64,000 nucleotides of DNA, taken from Frigoribacterium sp. ACAM 257 (GTDB lineage Bacteria; Actinomycetota; Actinomycetes; Actinomycetales; Microbacteriaceae). Numbering within the stretch: position 1 is the first letter of the stretch; every line of letters starts with the position of its first letter. The notes under the pieces are model-generated. The model made no database searches. It saw only the letters and a list, made by a program, of their open reading frames with translations, and was not told where the DNA came from. Location: NCBI RefSeq assembly GCF_007954365.1, contig NZ_VOLO01000003.1, positions 124,001 through 188,000 on the forward strand. The letters run 5' to 3'. The position numbers were made by a program, and so were the translations under genes. Positions 54,304-62,624 of the stretch are shown here, one piece after another.

Positions 54304-54325
54304 GGAGTTCCGCTTCAGCAACTAG
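54304..54325 (+). repeat. attR: second copy of the ychF 3' end
   Basis: GGAGTTCCGCTTCAGCAACT plus AG; one base (G for A) differs from 48952-48973. In its own frame it encodes EFRFSN and a stop, echoing the EFRFNN end of YchF. This is the proposed right attachment site. Confidence 0.8.
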
Positions 54326-54647
54326 GTGTGCCCGGCCCCGAGCTAGGCATATCCGACACGGTCGCTCGCGACATTTCTTCTATTTGAGGAAACTTAGTGG
54401 CGTATTCGTTCACGTCATAGGCAACGAGCCTGAGCACAACGACATTCGGAAGCACCCGCACGCAAAACTGCTGTATGCCGTGCTACGTTTGTAAATGAGG
54501 TAGATACTCCCCATCGACGGCCGAGTAGTCGGGCGCTAGTACGACCTAAGGTCTTGTGGGTAGTGAACGGCCTTGCTAATACCTTGATCAGCGGCAGTCT
54601 ACGCGTAAATGTGTGGGTATTTCCGACGTCAGCACTTTGGGGGAGTA
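54326..54647. other. Low-GC non-coding stretch before the Septu-like genes
   Basis: 322 bp without a convincing gene. GC is visibly lower than in the flanking chromosome. TTGATC (54583-54588), 16 nt, then TAAATG is a possible promoter, and GGGGGAG lies just before the ATG at 54648. No reverse transcriptase is present, so there is no reason to read it as a retron RNA. Confidence 0.4.
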
Positions 54648-55892
54648 ATGGTTAACATTCTAGAGCATGCCCACGGGCCGTTCTCATTCAGTCTCGCGAG
54701 AAGCGAGGAACATGGCAACCGGTACACAGTAGTGATTGGATCAAACGGCTCTGGGAAGAGCAGGCTGCTGAGAAGCTTGGCTGATAAAACATCGCGTAGT
54801 GCCGAGGGTCAGAACCTTGCTGAAGTAAAATGGCCCAGCAGAACTTTGGCGGTGTCGAATCTCGTCTCTGACGTCTTCAAGTTTTCAACTGAGGGTGAGG
54901 GGGCGTATCTTTATTTAGGGCTGCGGCAAAGCACTAACCTGCTGACAACTGGATCTCTTCGAGATGCGACGGTACAGGCCGTCTTCGGCTGTACAGCAGA
55001 TAAGTGGCAAGCGGACGCGTTGACTAGAGCAACTGCTCTGATCGGTTTCTCCAGCTACTCGATCATTTCTGAAGGTGTAAGCGGGGAGCCGTCATCTCGC
55101 GAGGGTTTCCTCATGGATCTCAACCGATCACGACGCGATTTCGAACTACCCCGGGATATCCAAGAGCAGGTCTACGAATTCCTGTCGTCTGAGCGTGTAC
55201 AACGAGATGCCGCGGACTACTCAAATATCTACGAAGTCTCTGCCGTTCGAAGCTTCACGCATTTCGCCACAAGTGTGGGTCTTGAGGTGGCCGATTTATT
55301 GCGCATGGCAAAACGTTATAAATTTGCCAGCTATAAGCTCAGCTTCAACCGTGGCGACCAGTCTATGGATTCGAGTGAACTCAGTACCGGACAGCTATTA
55401 TTGTTTTCTATGGTGGCGAGAATTGTGTCATCAATCGCTCGAAATTCTTTGGTACTCATTGACGAACCAGAGACTGGTTTGCATCCCGAGTGGCAAGCAG
55501 CTTTTTTGCCTCTACTCAAGGACTGCTTGCCCGGCGAACTCGAGAGTCACATCATTCTCGCGACTCACTCGCCGCACATCGTTTCAGACGCTTCCGACGT
55601 CCTCTTGCCTGGCGACACTTGGGGTCAGTTCGTGAGCTTTAACGAACCCCACTTCGGACAGCCGATCGAAAGTCTCTTGTACCGAGTTTTCCATGCTCGC
55701 GTAGCGGGAAACTTGTTGGTCGAAGAGGACCTCACGATCATTCTCGAGTTCTTGGCAGGTTTAAAATCCCGTGAGCAGATGCGCGAGGTCGCAGATGCTG
55801 TTGAGAGACTTGAAAACGTTGCAGGCTTAGACACTCCCACTGTGATGGAAGCCATCCTGGCTGCAAAACATATGATTGAGACCGGACTGTGA
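54648..55892 (+). CDS. ptuA: AAA ATPase, Septu PtuA-like
   Basis: 414-residue ABC/SMC-type ATPase of the AAA_21 class. Walker A GSNGSGKS at residues ~31-38, signature SSELSTGQ near 242-249, Walker B SLVLIDEPETGLHP near 267-280 and the H-loop ATHSPHIVSD near 305 are all present. The middle is poorly conserved. The gene uses at least five TTA leucine codons, which high-GC neighbours avoid. It overlaps the following HNH gene (GTGA), and the pair matches the two-gene Septu defence layout. Substrate sensing is not known. ATG at 54648 has GGGGAG upstream. Confidence 0.8.
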   Translation: MVNILEHAHGPFSFSLARSEEHGNRYTVVIGSNGSGKSRLLRSLADKTSRSAEGQNLAEVKWPSRTLAVSNLVSDVFKFSTEGEGAYLYLGLRQSTNLLTTGSLRDATVQAVFGCTADKWQADALTRATALIGFSSYSIISEGVSGEPSSREGFLMDLNRSRRDFELPRDIQEQVYEFLSSERVQRDAADYSNIYEVSAVRSFTHFATSVGLEVADLLRMAKRYKFASYKLSFNRGDQSMDSSELSTGQLLLFSMVARIVSSIARNSLVLIDEPETGLHPEWQAAFLPLLKDCLPGELESHIILATHSPHIVSDASDVLLPGDTWGQFVSFNEPHFGQPIESLLYRVFHARVAGNLLVEEDLTIILEFLAGLKSREQMREVADAVERLENVAGLDTPTVMEAILAAKHMIETGL

Positions 55893-56542
55893 GGTCATTA
55901 TCCCGACCGCCGTCGTATCTTATATTGCCTCAGTCCGATAGAATATTCGTTCGTAAGTCGGTGCAACACTGGCGTGACTGGGATTCCAGTGCGGGTTCCT
56001 GCGTAGAATTCAGGGCTGCATTTCGTGCCTGGGCCATGCGGAACCAAGAATATCGATGTGCGTACTGTTGCTTGACCATCGATGACGGTCACAACCGCTA
56101 CCCGACAATTGATCACTTCGTCCCGAAGAGTGGTGATCATGGAATTCCGGACTGGACCTTTGAGTCAGCAAATCTATTGGTAGCGTGTGCTTCTTGCAAC
56201 ATGGGCAGCAAAGGGCAAAGCAACACACTTTCGCGTCCGCACACCACCGACTATTCAAGAAACACTTTTACGGTTTTTCATCCCTACTTTGACGATCCTA
56301 GCCTTCACATTATTGGTGGCTATCCCGGTGGTACTGTTCGACCCTCACCCATTCGAGGTGTTTCCAGCGCGGGCCTCGAATACATTCGTCTATTCAATCT
56401 CTCGCATCCAAGTCTGCAACACGTATGGAAGAACGAATGCTATATCGCGCGTCGAGAGGCAAGACGAAAGCCTTTGCGCTCCATTTTTGGTCCTGCGCTA
56501 GGGCAGATGCTGCGCGAATTGGCGCGTGCGCGTAGGTTCTGA
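55889..56542 (+). CDS. ptuB: HNH endonuclease, Septu PtuB-like
   Basis: 217-residue nuclease, the likely effector of the pair. CAYC (Cys57/Cys60), then the core YPTIDHFVPKSGD with the catalytic HNH histidine region, W-F-ESANLL, and CASCN (Cys ~99/102) form a zinc-stabilised ββα-metal fold typical of PtuB. The protein then has a mixed alpha/beta C-terminus (LEYIRLFNLSHPS, REARRKPLRS). In Septu systems PtuA ATPase and PtuB cut DNA or tRNA after phage sensing; the exact target here is unknown. Starts GTG, overlapping ptuA by four bases. Confidence 0.8.
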   Translation: MRSLSRPPSYLILPQSDRIFVRKSVQHWRDWDSSAGSCVEFRAAFRAWAMRNQEYRCAYCCLTIDDGHNRYPTIDHFVPKSGDHGIPDWTFESANLLVACASCNMGSKGQSNTLSRPHTTDYSRNTFTVFHPYFDDPSLHIIGGYPGGTVRPSPIRGVSSAGLEYIRLFNLSHPSLQHVWKNECYIARREARRKPLRSIFGPALGQMLRELARARRF

Positions 56543-56625
56543 GCTCCCAGTTTTTAGTTGTGATCACGACGCGATCGCAGGGGGCTAGGAGCGAACCTGA
56601 TCACAGTCGCTCGACGAGGGAGAAG

Positions 56626-57558
56626 ATGAACAGGCAACAGGTCGTCGAAGGCAATCCAATACCTTCGGGATACTTAGCTGGGGCCCCGGCCGGACCCCGC
56701 ACCGCCGTCGTCTTCGGCGGCGGCGGCATCACCGGCATCGCGTGGGAGCTGGGCGTGCTCGCCCGCCTGCTCGAGGTGGGCATACCGCTGGACGACGCCG
56801 ACCTCGTCGTCGGCACCTCCGCGGGCTCGGTCGTCGGCACCACCCTGCGGCTCGGGGCGAGCGGCATCGCCGATGCGTACGCCGAGCAGCTCGTGCCCGC
56901 TGCGGCGACGCCCGAGGCCGCGCTCGACGGCGAGGACTTCATGCAGCGCATCGGCCAGGCGATCCAGGGCGCGACGAACGCTGAGGAGGCGCGGGCCCGC
57001 CTGGGCGCGCTCGCCCGGCAGGTGCCCGTCACAGGCGACGAACCCGAGCTCGTCACGGCCATGCGCGGGCGCTTCGGCGCGGACGCAGCCTGGCCCGAGG
57101 GGCAGCTCGCGATCTGCACCGTCGACGCGACCGACGGCGAGTTCCGGGTGCTGACCGCCGCCTCCGGCGTGCCCCTGCACGTCGCCGTCGCGGCCAGCTG
57201 CTCGGTCCCGCTCGTCTGGCCGACCGTCGAGGTCGACGGGCGGCCGACCATGGACGGCGGCATCCGCTCGGGCACCAACGCCGACGTGGCCGACGCCGCC
57301 GAGCGCGTGCTCGTGCTCTCGTGCGGGCCGGAGCTGGCGCAGTCGCCGCTCGGCCCGACCCTGCCCGGCGTCGTCTCGACCCGCATGGGCGCCGACCGAC
57401 CCGTCTTCGTGATCGAGGCGGACGCCGAGAGCATCGCCTCCTTCGGTGCCAACTCGCTCTCGAGCGCGAACCGCGGCCCGGCTGCCGAGGCCGGCCGTCG
57501 TCAGGCCGAGGGCGTCGTCGAGGCCGTCCGTGCGTTCTGGGCCGGCACCGCCGCCTGA
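56626..57558 (+). CDS. Patatin-like phospholipase, N-terminus in low-GC DNA
   Basis: 310-residue lipid acyl hydrolase. The oxyanion hole GGGGITGIAWELG, the nucleophile elbow GTSAGS (Ser) and the catalytic Asp in MDGGIRSG are present. Residues 1-17 (MNRQQVVEGNPIPSGYL) are encoded with AGG, ATA and TTA codons in low-GC sequence, then base composition changes abruptly near 56685 where GGGGCCCCGGCC begins. The right boundary of the acquired segment thus lies in this gene, and the original N-terminus may have been replaced. ATG at 56626 has GAGGGAGAAG upstream. Confidence 0.82.
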   Translation: MNRQQVVEGNPIPSGYLAGAPAGPRTAVVFGGGGITGIAWELGVLARLLEVGIPLDDADLVVGTSAGSVVGTTLRLGASGIADAYAEQLVPAAATPEAALDGEDFMQRIGQAIQGATNAEEARARLGALARQVPVTGDEPELVTAMRGRFGADAAWPEGQLAICTVDATDGEFRVLTAASGVPLHVAVAASCSVPLVWPTVEVDGRPTMDGGIRSGTNADVADAAERVLVLSCGPELAQSPLGPTLPGVVSTRMGADRPVFVIEADAESIASFGANSLSSANRGPAAEAGRRQAEGVVEAVRAFWAGTAA

Positions 57559-57579
57559 GCCGGCGGCACCCGGCCCTGC

Positions 57580-57649
57580 CCGAAACACCCCCGAGTGGAC
57601 CCTGCACCCCGAAACGACGGGGTGCATGGTCCACTCCGGGGTTCTTCGG
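57580..57649. repeat. 32-bp inverted repeat downstream of the patatin gene
   Basis: Arms 57580-57611 and 57618-57649 match at 28 of 32 positions around AAACGA. The left arm includes GAGTGGACCCTGCACCCCG. It is among the longest palindromes in the window. Probably a terminator region for the patatin gene, but the size is far above that of ordinary terminators. Confidence 0.8.
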
Positions 57650-57739
57650 GCTGACTGGGAGACGCCTCCGAGCGGGCTGCTGCCGGGCTGGACCAGTGCC
57701 AGGCTGAGCTCGACCCCGCACCCGATCCGAGGAGGCCAC

Positions 57740-58282
57740 GTGGCCAGCACGAAGAAGCTCCAGAAGGCCGCGACCGCGGCACTCGACTCCGCCCTCGACG
57801 CGGTCGTCGACGCGCGCAAGGGCGTCAAGGCGCTCGCCAAGGCCGACGGCGCCAAGAAGGCGAAGAAGGCGCGCGGCTCGGCCGAGGACGCCCTCGACAC
57901 CGCGGCGAAGAAGATCAAGGACGCCGAGAAGGCGACGAAGAAAGCAGTGAAGAGCGCGACGAAGGAGGCGCCGGCCGCCTCCCCGGAGACGCCCGCCACC
58001 CCTGCCCCGAAGCCCACGAAGTCGCACGAGCAGGTCGAGGCCGAGGTCGCGCAGAAGTCCGTCGTCCCGACGACGAGCGCGCCGAAGGGCCCCGGCGCGG
58101 CCTACACGCCCCCGCTGCCGCACGCCGACGAGACCACGGTCACGGCGCACGACGGCTCGGAGGCGCACGTCGACCTGCACGCCCAGACTCTCGTCTCGCT
58201 GCGTCAACTCGCCACCGACAAGGGCGTCACCGGCGTCTCGCGCCTGACCAAGGCCCAGCTGATCGAGAGGCTCCAGGCCTGA
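57740..58282 (+). CDS. Histone H1-like, Lys/Ala-rich protein with Rho-N-like end
   Basis: 180 residues. The first ~95 are Lys/Ala-rich amphipathic helices (KKLQKAATAALDSALDAVVD, AKKAKKARGSAEDALDTAAK) of histone H1-like type, followed by a Pro/Thr linker. The C-terminal ~35 residues (VSLRQLATDKGVTGVSRLTK, then AQLIERL) match the Rho N-terminal/SAP-type helix bundle that binds nucleic acid. It should bind DNA or RNA, perhaps as a nucleoid-associated protein. GTG 57740 has GAGGAGG upstream. Confidence 0.75.
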   Translation: MASTKKLQKAATAALDSALDAVVDARKGVKALAKADGAKKAKKARGSAEDALDTAAKKIKDAEKATKKAVKSATKEAPAASPETPATPAPKPTKSHEQVEAEVAQKSVVPTTSAPKGPGAAYTPPLPHADETTVTAHDGSEAHVDLHAQTLVSLRQLATDKGVTGVSRLTKAQLIERLQA

Positions 58283-58319
58283 CCCCGGCCGACCGGGACC
58301 CGGCCCCGGTCGCCGGCGC

Positions 58320-58375
58320 TGAACCGGCGCGAACTGCCGTCGGGGCCTGCCCGGGCAGCCGTTCTCGCCGGTTCA
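58320..58375. repeat. Inverted repeat between two convergent genes
   Basis: TGAACCGGCG (58320-58329) pairs with CGCCGGTTCA (58366-58375); the pairing continues imperfectly inward (CGAAC/GTTCT). It lies between the histone-like gene and the PLP enzyme gene. Confidence 0.6.
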
Positions 58376-58391
58376 CTCGTGAAGGTGCGAG

Positions 58392-59600
58392 TCAGGCCGC
58401 GACGAACTCCTCGATGCCGGCGACGAGACGGTCGACGTCGGCCTGGTCCGTGTACGGCGCGAGGCCGATGCGGAGCCCGGTCGTGTCGTCGTCGAGGCCC
58501 ATCGCCTGCCACGCCTCGATCGCGTAGAAGTGCCCGGCCGGCGCCAGGACGTCGCGCCCCGCGAGGTGTGCGGCGAGCTCGCGCATGGAGCGCCCCTCGA
58601 TCGTCACGTAGAGAGTCGGCGTCCGTCGTGCCGCCCGCGAGCGCACCGTGAGGCCAGGCACCTGCGCGAGCCGCTCCTCCAGCGCGACGCGCAGCGCCGT
58701 CTCGTGCTGGTGCACGGCAGCGAAGGAGGCGACGAGGGCCTGCCTACGGCCGGTCGCGTCACCGGGCGCGATGCCGGCCAGGAAGTCGACGGCGGCCGTC
58801 GCCCCGGCGAGCTGCTCGTAGGGGAGCGTGCCGAACTCGAAGCGCTCGGGCACCACGTCGGTCGACGGCAGCAGCTTCGCCGGCCGGATGCCCTCGAGCA
58901 GCTCGGGGTCCGCGCCGAGCACGCCGCAGTGCGGGCCGGCGAACTTGTAGGGCGAGCAGACGACGAAGTCGGCTCCGAGCGCGGCCCTGTCGACGAGCTC
59001 GTGGGCGGCGAAGTGGACCGCGTCGACCCAGACCAGGGCGCCGACGGCGTCCGCCCGGTCGGCGATCGCCGCCACCGGCGGCTGGGTGCCGAGCAGGTTG
59101 GAGGCGGCGGTCACGGCGACGAGGCGCGTGCGTCTGGTGATCGCTGCGGCGACCGACTCGAGGTCTAGCTCGCCCGTTGTGGGGTCGAGCTCGATCCAGC
59201 GCACGGTCGCGCCGACGGCCTCGGCAGCCTGCACCCACGGCCGGATGTTGGCGTCGTGGTCGAGCCGTGAGACGACGACCTCGTCGCCGGGACCCCACGA
59301 CGCGGACAGGTGCCGCGAGAAGTCGTAGGTGAGCTGGGTGGCGCTGCGTCCGTGCACGACGCCTGCCGCCGGCACGCCGAGGAAGTCGGCGTAGGCGGCA
59401 CGGAAGGCCTGGACGGTCGCCTCGCTGTTGCGCTCGGACGCGGTGCTCGTCCCGCGGATCGACGTGGGGCCGGTCATCGCGGCGAGGATCGCCTCGCCGA
59501 CGACGCGCGGCGTCTGGGTGCCGCCCGGTCCGTCGAAGTGGGCGATGCCCGACGAGAGGGACGGGTAGGCAGAACGGAGGGCGGCGACGTCGAGGGGCAT
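58392..59600 (-). CDS. Cysteine desulfurase-like class V aminotransferase
   Basis: 402-residue fold-type I PLP enzyme of the TIGR01976-like (cysteine desulfurase-like, SufS/CsdA-related) group. The Schiff-base Lys is in CSPYKFAGPHCG near residue 217, the phosphate-binding Ser/Thr in GRSATQLTYDFS, the Asp in VWVDAVHFAAHE, and the Arg contacts in TGLRIGLAPYT. No catalytic Cys loop or Suf partners are nearby, so the reaction cannot be specified. It starts ATG at 59600, converging on the histone-like gene. Confidence 0.82.
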   Translation of the reverse strand: MPLDVAALRSAYPSLSSGIAHFDGPGGTQTPRVVGEAILAAMTGPTSIRGTSTASERNSEATVQAFRAAYADFLGVPAAGVVHGRSATQLTYDFSRHLSASWGPGDEVVVSRLDHDANIRPWVQAAEAVGATVRWIELDPTTGELDLESVAAAITRRTRLVAVTAASNLLGTQPPVAAIADRADAVGALVWVDAVHFAAHELVDRAALGADFVVCSPYKFAGPHCGVLGADPELLEGIRPAKLLPSTDVVPERFEFGTLPYEQLAGATAAVDFLAGIAPGDATGRRQALVASFAAVHQHETALRVALEERLAQVPGLTVRSRAARRTPTLYVTIEGRSMRELAAHLAGRDVLAPAGHFYAIEAWQAMGLDDDTTGLRIGLAPYTDQADVDRLVAGIEEFVAA

Positions 59601-59707
59601 GCACCCTGCTTACCAGGTGCCGGTGCCCTCGCCGCCCTCGTCGTCACCGCCCTCGTCGTCACCCCCGAGGAGAGGTGCCGCGCACCGGCGTCCGGTTCGA
59701 CCGGAGG

Positions 59708-60262
59708 TCAGCTCGCGACGGACTCCTGCTCGCGCTTCGGCAGGACCCAGCCCGGACGGACGAAGTGGCAGGTATAGCCGTTGGGGAGCTTCTCCAGGTA
59801 GTCCTGGTGCTCCTCCTCCGCCTCCCAGAAGTCGCCGACGGCCTCGACCTCGGTGACGACCTTGCCCGGCCACAGGCCAGAGGCGTCGACGTCGGAGATG
59901 GTGTCGAGCGCGGTCGCTCGCTGCTCGTCGGACGTGAAGAAGATCGCCGATCGGTAGCTGTCGCCGATGTCGTTGCCCTGGCGGTCCTTCGTCGACGGGT
60001 CGTGGATCTGGAAGAAGAACTCGAGCAGCTCGCGGTAGCTGATCACCGAGGGGTCGAAGACGATCTCGACGGCCTCGGCGTGGCCGGCGTGGTTGCGGTA
60101 GGTGGCGTTCGGGGTGTGGCCCCCCGAGTAGCCGACGCGGCTCGAGACGATGCCGGGTCGACGACGGAGCAGCTGCTGCGCGCCCCAGAAGCAGCCGCCG
60201 GCGAGGACCGCTCGCTCGGTGGTGCCGGTGGAGGGGGAGGCGTCGGGTGCGATGTCGTTCAT
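59708..60262 (-). CDS. msrA: Peptide-methionine (S)-S-oxide reductase
   Basis: Repairs oxidised methionine. The 184-residue product has the catalytic [49 protein letters not shown] and the C-terminal [18 protein letters not shown] at 60262 is leaderless with TAGATT seven bases upstream. A second free Cys for disulfide recycling is visible only in the C-terminal CHF. Confidence 0.95.
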   Translation of the reverse strand: MNDIAPDASPSTGTTERAVLAGGCFWGAQQLLRRRPGIVSSRVGYSGGHTPNATYRNHAGHAEAVEIVFDPSVISYRELLEFFFQIHDPSTKDRQGNDIGDSYRSAIFFTSDEQRATALDTISDVDASGLWPGKVVTEVEAVGDFWEAEEEHQDYLEKLPNGYTCHFVRPGWVLPKREQESVAS

Positions 60263-60269
60263 GCCGGGC

Positions 60270-60275
60270 AATCTA
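60270..60275 (-). promoter_or_regulatory. -10 box of msrA, leaderless
   Basis: TAGATT on the minus strand, 7 nt before the ATG at 60262. Confidence 0.55.
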
Positions 60276-60385
60276 CGCCCGACGTCCGACAGTGCCGTGT
60301 GGCCGGGCCGAGTGCTGGCTGTGCACGGCGTGCAGTCTGCGCCCCGGAGCTTGCGCCGCCGCCGCGCCCCGGGGAGGATCGGGAC

Positions 60386-60547
60386 ATGGAGTCCTTCATC
60401 ATCGCCCTGATCGTCCTCGGATCCGTGGTGGTGATCGTCGGGATCGTCATCGCCCTCGTCACGCCGGTCCTGTCGAGCGTGCTCGAGCGTCGAGCCGCCG
60501 CGAAGGGACGCCCCGGCCCTGCTTCGGGCTACCGCACCGGCCGCTGA
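60386..60547 (+). CDS. Small single-pass membrane protein, 53 residues
   Basis: ATG at 60386 with GGGAGG 8 nt upstream gives [20 protein letters not shown], a long membrane helix, followed by [16 protein letters not shown], a basic tail. It is too short to assign and may be a membrane-associated regulator. Confidence 0.6.
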   Translation: MESFIIALIVLGSVVVIVGIVIALVTPVLSSVLERRAAAKGRPGPASGYRTGR

Positions 60548-60877
60548 GCCCAGGCGTGCCGCGTCAGTCCGCCGTTCGAGTGGTGCCTCGGGAGCGCAGC
60601 CCTGCCGTGAAGCTCATCGACGCTCCGCGAGGCACCTGACCGGGGGTTCACGACGTCCCGGCCTGCCATCACGGTACGACGTCGACCCCGGGTTGGCGAA
60701 TCACAAAAGCCCCGGTCACAGGGCCGAAAATAGGTAGATCGTCTAGCGTCGCGGCGTCATCGGGACTTTCGGCGCGACGCGCCCGGCCTGCTGCCTGTCC
60801 GTTTCGCGCAGTCGTGAGGCAGCCTCGCGGACGCGACCGGCACCTCCTGCGCCCCTCGTCCCTGGGATGATCGTCGG
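60548..60877. other. Non-coding stretch before the ABC-F gene
   Basis: 330 bp without a gene. GTGCCTCGGGAGCG (60583-60596) and CGCTCCGCGAGGCAC (60621-60635) form a near-perfect inverted repeat with one bulge. Further on is an AT-rich patch (ACAAAAGCCCCGG near 60703 and GAAAATAGGTAGATC near 60727). GATGAT (60866-60871) ends 6 nt before the ABC-F ATG. Confidence 0.55.
60866..60871 (+). promoter_or_regulatory. Candidate -10 box of the ABC-F gene, leaderless
   Basis: GATGAT within TGGGATGAT, 6 nt before the ATG at 60878; the same string precedes hisS. Confidence 0.4.
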
Positions 60878-62503
60878 ATGAGCCTCATCCGACTGCACGA
60901 CGTGTCCGTCCGCTTCGAGAACGCCCCCGTGCTGCGCGAGGCGTTCTTCCGGCTCGAGCAGGGCGACCGGGTCGGCCTGATCGGCCGCAACGGCTCGGGC
61001 AAGTCGACCCTGCTCAAGCTCGTGCTCGAGCAGGTGCAGCCCGACACGGGCACCGTCACGGTCGAGCCCGGCACCCGCATCGGGTACTTCTCGCAGTTCA
61101 GCGAGCTCGACGGCACGTCCACCGTCACCGAGGTGCTGCAGGGCCTCTTCGAGGGTGTGCGTGCCATGGAGGCCGAGCTGGCCGAGATCGACTCCGCCAT
61201 CGCGGTCGCGGCGGTCGACCCCGACCAGGGCGATGAGCTGACCCGGCTGATCGACCGTCAGGCCGAGCTCTTCGCCGAGATGGACCGCCAGGACGGCTGG
61301 GACTACCCGCGCCACATCGACACGGCCCTCACGACTCTCGGCTTCACCGACGAGCACCGCTCGCTGCCCATCGACGACCTGTCCGGCGGCTGGCGCAACC
61401 GGGCGGCGCTCGCGAAGATCCTGCTCGAGCAGCCCGACGTCCTCCTGCTCGACGAGCCCACGAACTTCCTCGACGTGGCCGGCGTCGAGTGGCTCGAGCA
61501 GTGGTTCCGCGATTTCCGCGGCGCTGCCGTCGTCGTCTCGCACGACCGGCAGTTCCTCGACGCGGTCGTCACGCGCATCGTCGAGGTCGAGGCGTTCCAC
61601 CTGCACGAGTACCCCGGCGACTTCGGCGAGTACGTCGTGCAGAAGCAGTTCCGACTGAAGACCATCGAGCAGCAGTTCGCGCACGAGTCCGAGCTGCTCG
61701 CCTTCGAGTCCGAGGGCATCGCCGACCGGCGCGAGGCGGTCAAGGTCGCCAAGGCCGCGAAGGCAGGAGGCGCGGGCGGCCTCACGAAGGAGCTCGCGAA
61801 GATCAAGAAGCAGCGGGCCCCTCGCCCGGTCGACCAGATCATCACGGAGATCTACGGCGGGCTGCACGTCAAGGACGTGCTCTGCCGCGTCGAGGGGCTC
61901 GGCAAGTCGTACGGCGACCGCGTGCTCTTCGACGACGTCTCGTTCGAGCTCCGTCGCCGCGACCGGATGGTCGTCTCGGGCTCGAACGGCAGCGGAAAGA
62001 GCACGCTCCTCCGCGTCCTGGCGGGGGAGGAGCGGGCCGACCGGGGGCGCGTCGACTGGGCCGGCGGGGCGAGGGTCGTCTCGTACGACCAGGTGCTCGC
62101 CGACCTCGACGACCAGGACACGGTGACCCACGCGGTCAACGCCATGCCGGACAGCCTCGCCCTCACGGCGACGCGCAAGTCGGTCGGCCGGTTCCTCACC
62201 ATGTTCCAGTTCTCCGAGGCCGACGTGAAGCAGCGCATCGGCGCGCTCAGCGGAGGCCAGCGGGCCCGGGTGGCGATGGCCCAGTGCCTGCTGTCGGGCG
62301 CCTCCGTCCTGCTGCTCGACGAGCCGACGAACCACCTCGACCTCGCGAGCACACAGGTGATGGAGCGAGCGCTCGTGCACTTCCCGGGCGCGGTCGTCGT
62401 GGTCAGCCACGACCGCTTCTTCAGCGAGAAGGTCGGCAACCGCCGGGTCGTCTTCGGGGCTGCGGGCGCGGCGGTCGGCGAGCTCGAGGTCGGCGCGGCC
62501 TGA
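60878..62503 (+). CDS. ABC-F family ATPase
   Basis: 541-residue soluble protein with two ABC domains and no membrane helices, so it acts on the ribosome and not as a transporter. Domain 1: Walker A GRNGSGKSTLL near residue 36, LSGGW signature, Walker B VLLLDEPTNFLD; domain 2: GSNGSGKSTLL near 368, LSGGQRARVA, VLLLDEPTNHLD. Between them is the interdomain linker (~240-320) with many Lys/Arg. ABC-F proteins act in translation control (EttA/Uup type) or give ribosome-protection antibiotic resistance; the subgroup is not resolved here. Confidence 0.9.
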   Translation: MSLIRLHDVSVRFENAPVLREAFFRLEQGDRVGLIGRNGSGKSTLLKLVLEQVQPDTGTVTVEPGTRIGYFSQFSELDGTSTVTEVLQGLFEGVRAMEAELAEIDSAIAVAAVDPDQGDELTRLIDRQAELFAEMDRQDGWDYPRHIDTALTTLGFTDEHRSLPIDDLSGGWRNRAALAKILLEQPDVLLLDEPTNFLDVAGVEWLEQWFRDFRGAAVVVSHDRQFLDAVVTRIVEVEAFHLHEYPGDFGEYVVQKQFRLKTIEQQFAHESELLAFESEGIADRREAVKVAKAAKAGGAGGLTKELAKIKKQRAPRPVDQIITEIYGGLHVKDVLCRVEGLGKSYGDRVLFDDVSFELRRRDRMVVSGSNGSGKSTLLRVLAGEERADRGRVDWAGGARVVSYDQVLADLDDQDTVTHAVNAMPDSLALTATRKSVGRFLTMFQFSEADVKQRIGALSGGQRARVAMAQCLLSGASVLLLDEPTNHLDLASTQVMERALVHFPGAVVVVSHDRFFSEKVGNRRVVFGAAGAAVGELEVGAA

Positions 62504-62544
62504 GCCCCGCCCCCGGCTGTCCGCGCCCGCAGCCCCGGGGGTGT

Positions 62545-62568
62545 TGACTGGGGGAGCTGCGCCAGTCA
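62545..62568. promoter_or_regulatory. Candidate operator of the MarR regulator
   Basis: TGACTGG (62545-62551) and CCAGTCA (62562-62568) form a dyad with a 10-nt spacer, just upstream of the regulator gene, and overlap the TTGACT -35-like sequence. It could be the autoregulatory site. Confidence 0.4.
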
Positions 62569-62624
62569 GGTCTGTCGTGGAGACTCCCCTCCCGCGAGCA
62601 CCGACACCCAGAAGCGAGGCCGTC

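Larger units (their letters stand above)
48952..54325. mobile_element. Decayed integrative element (prophage remnant) inserted at ychF
   Basis: About 5.4 kb lies between two 22-bp repeats (21/22 identical). At the left end, 22 bp after attL, is the C-terminal remnant of a tyrosine integrase facing attL. Next come a fragment resembling the end of a phage tail protein and a short gene broken by a TGA. Small hypothetical genes, an intact terminator and a HTH protein broken by a TAA follow. This set fits a prophage or satellite that lost most of its genes. Right of attR lies the Septu-like cassette. Confidence 0.75.

Noticed and set aside
54326-54647. Possible retron non-coding RNA before the PtuA/PtuB-like genes
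   Set aside because: Retron systems of this type also need a reverse transcriptase, and none is present.
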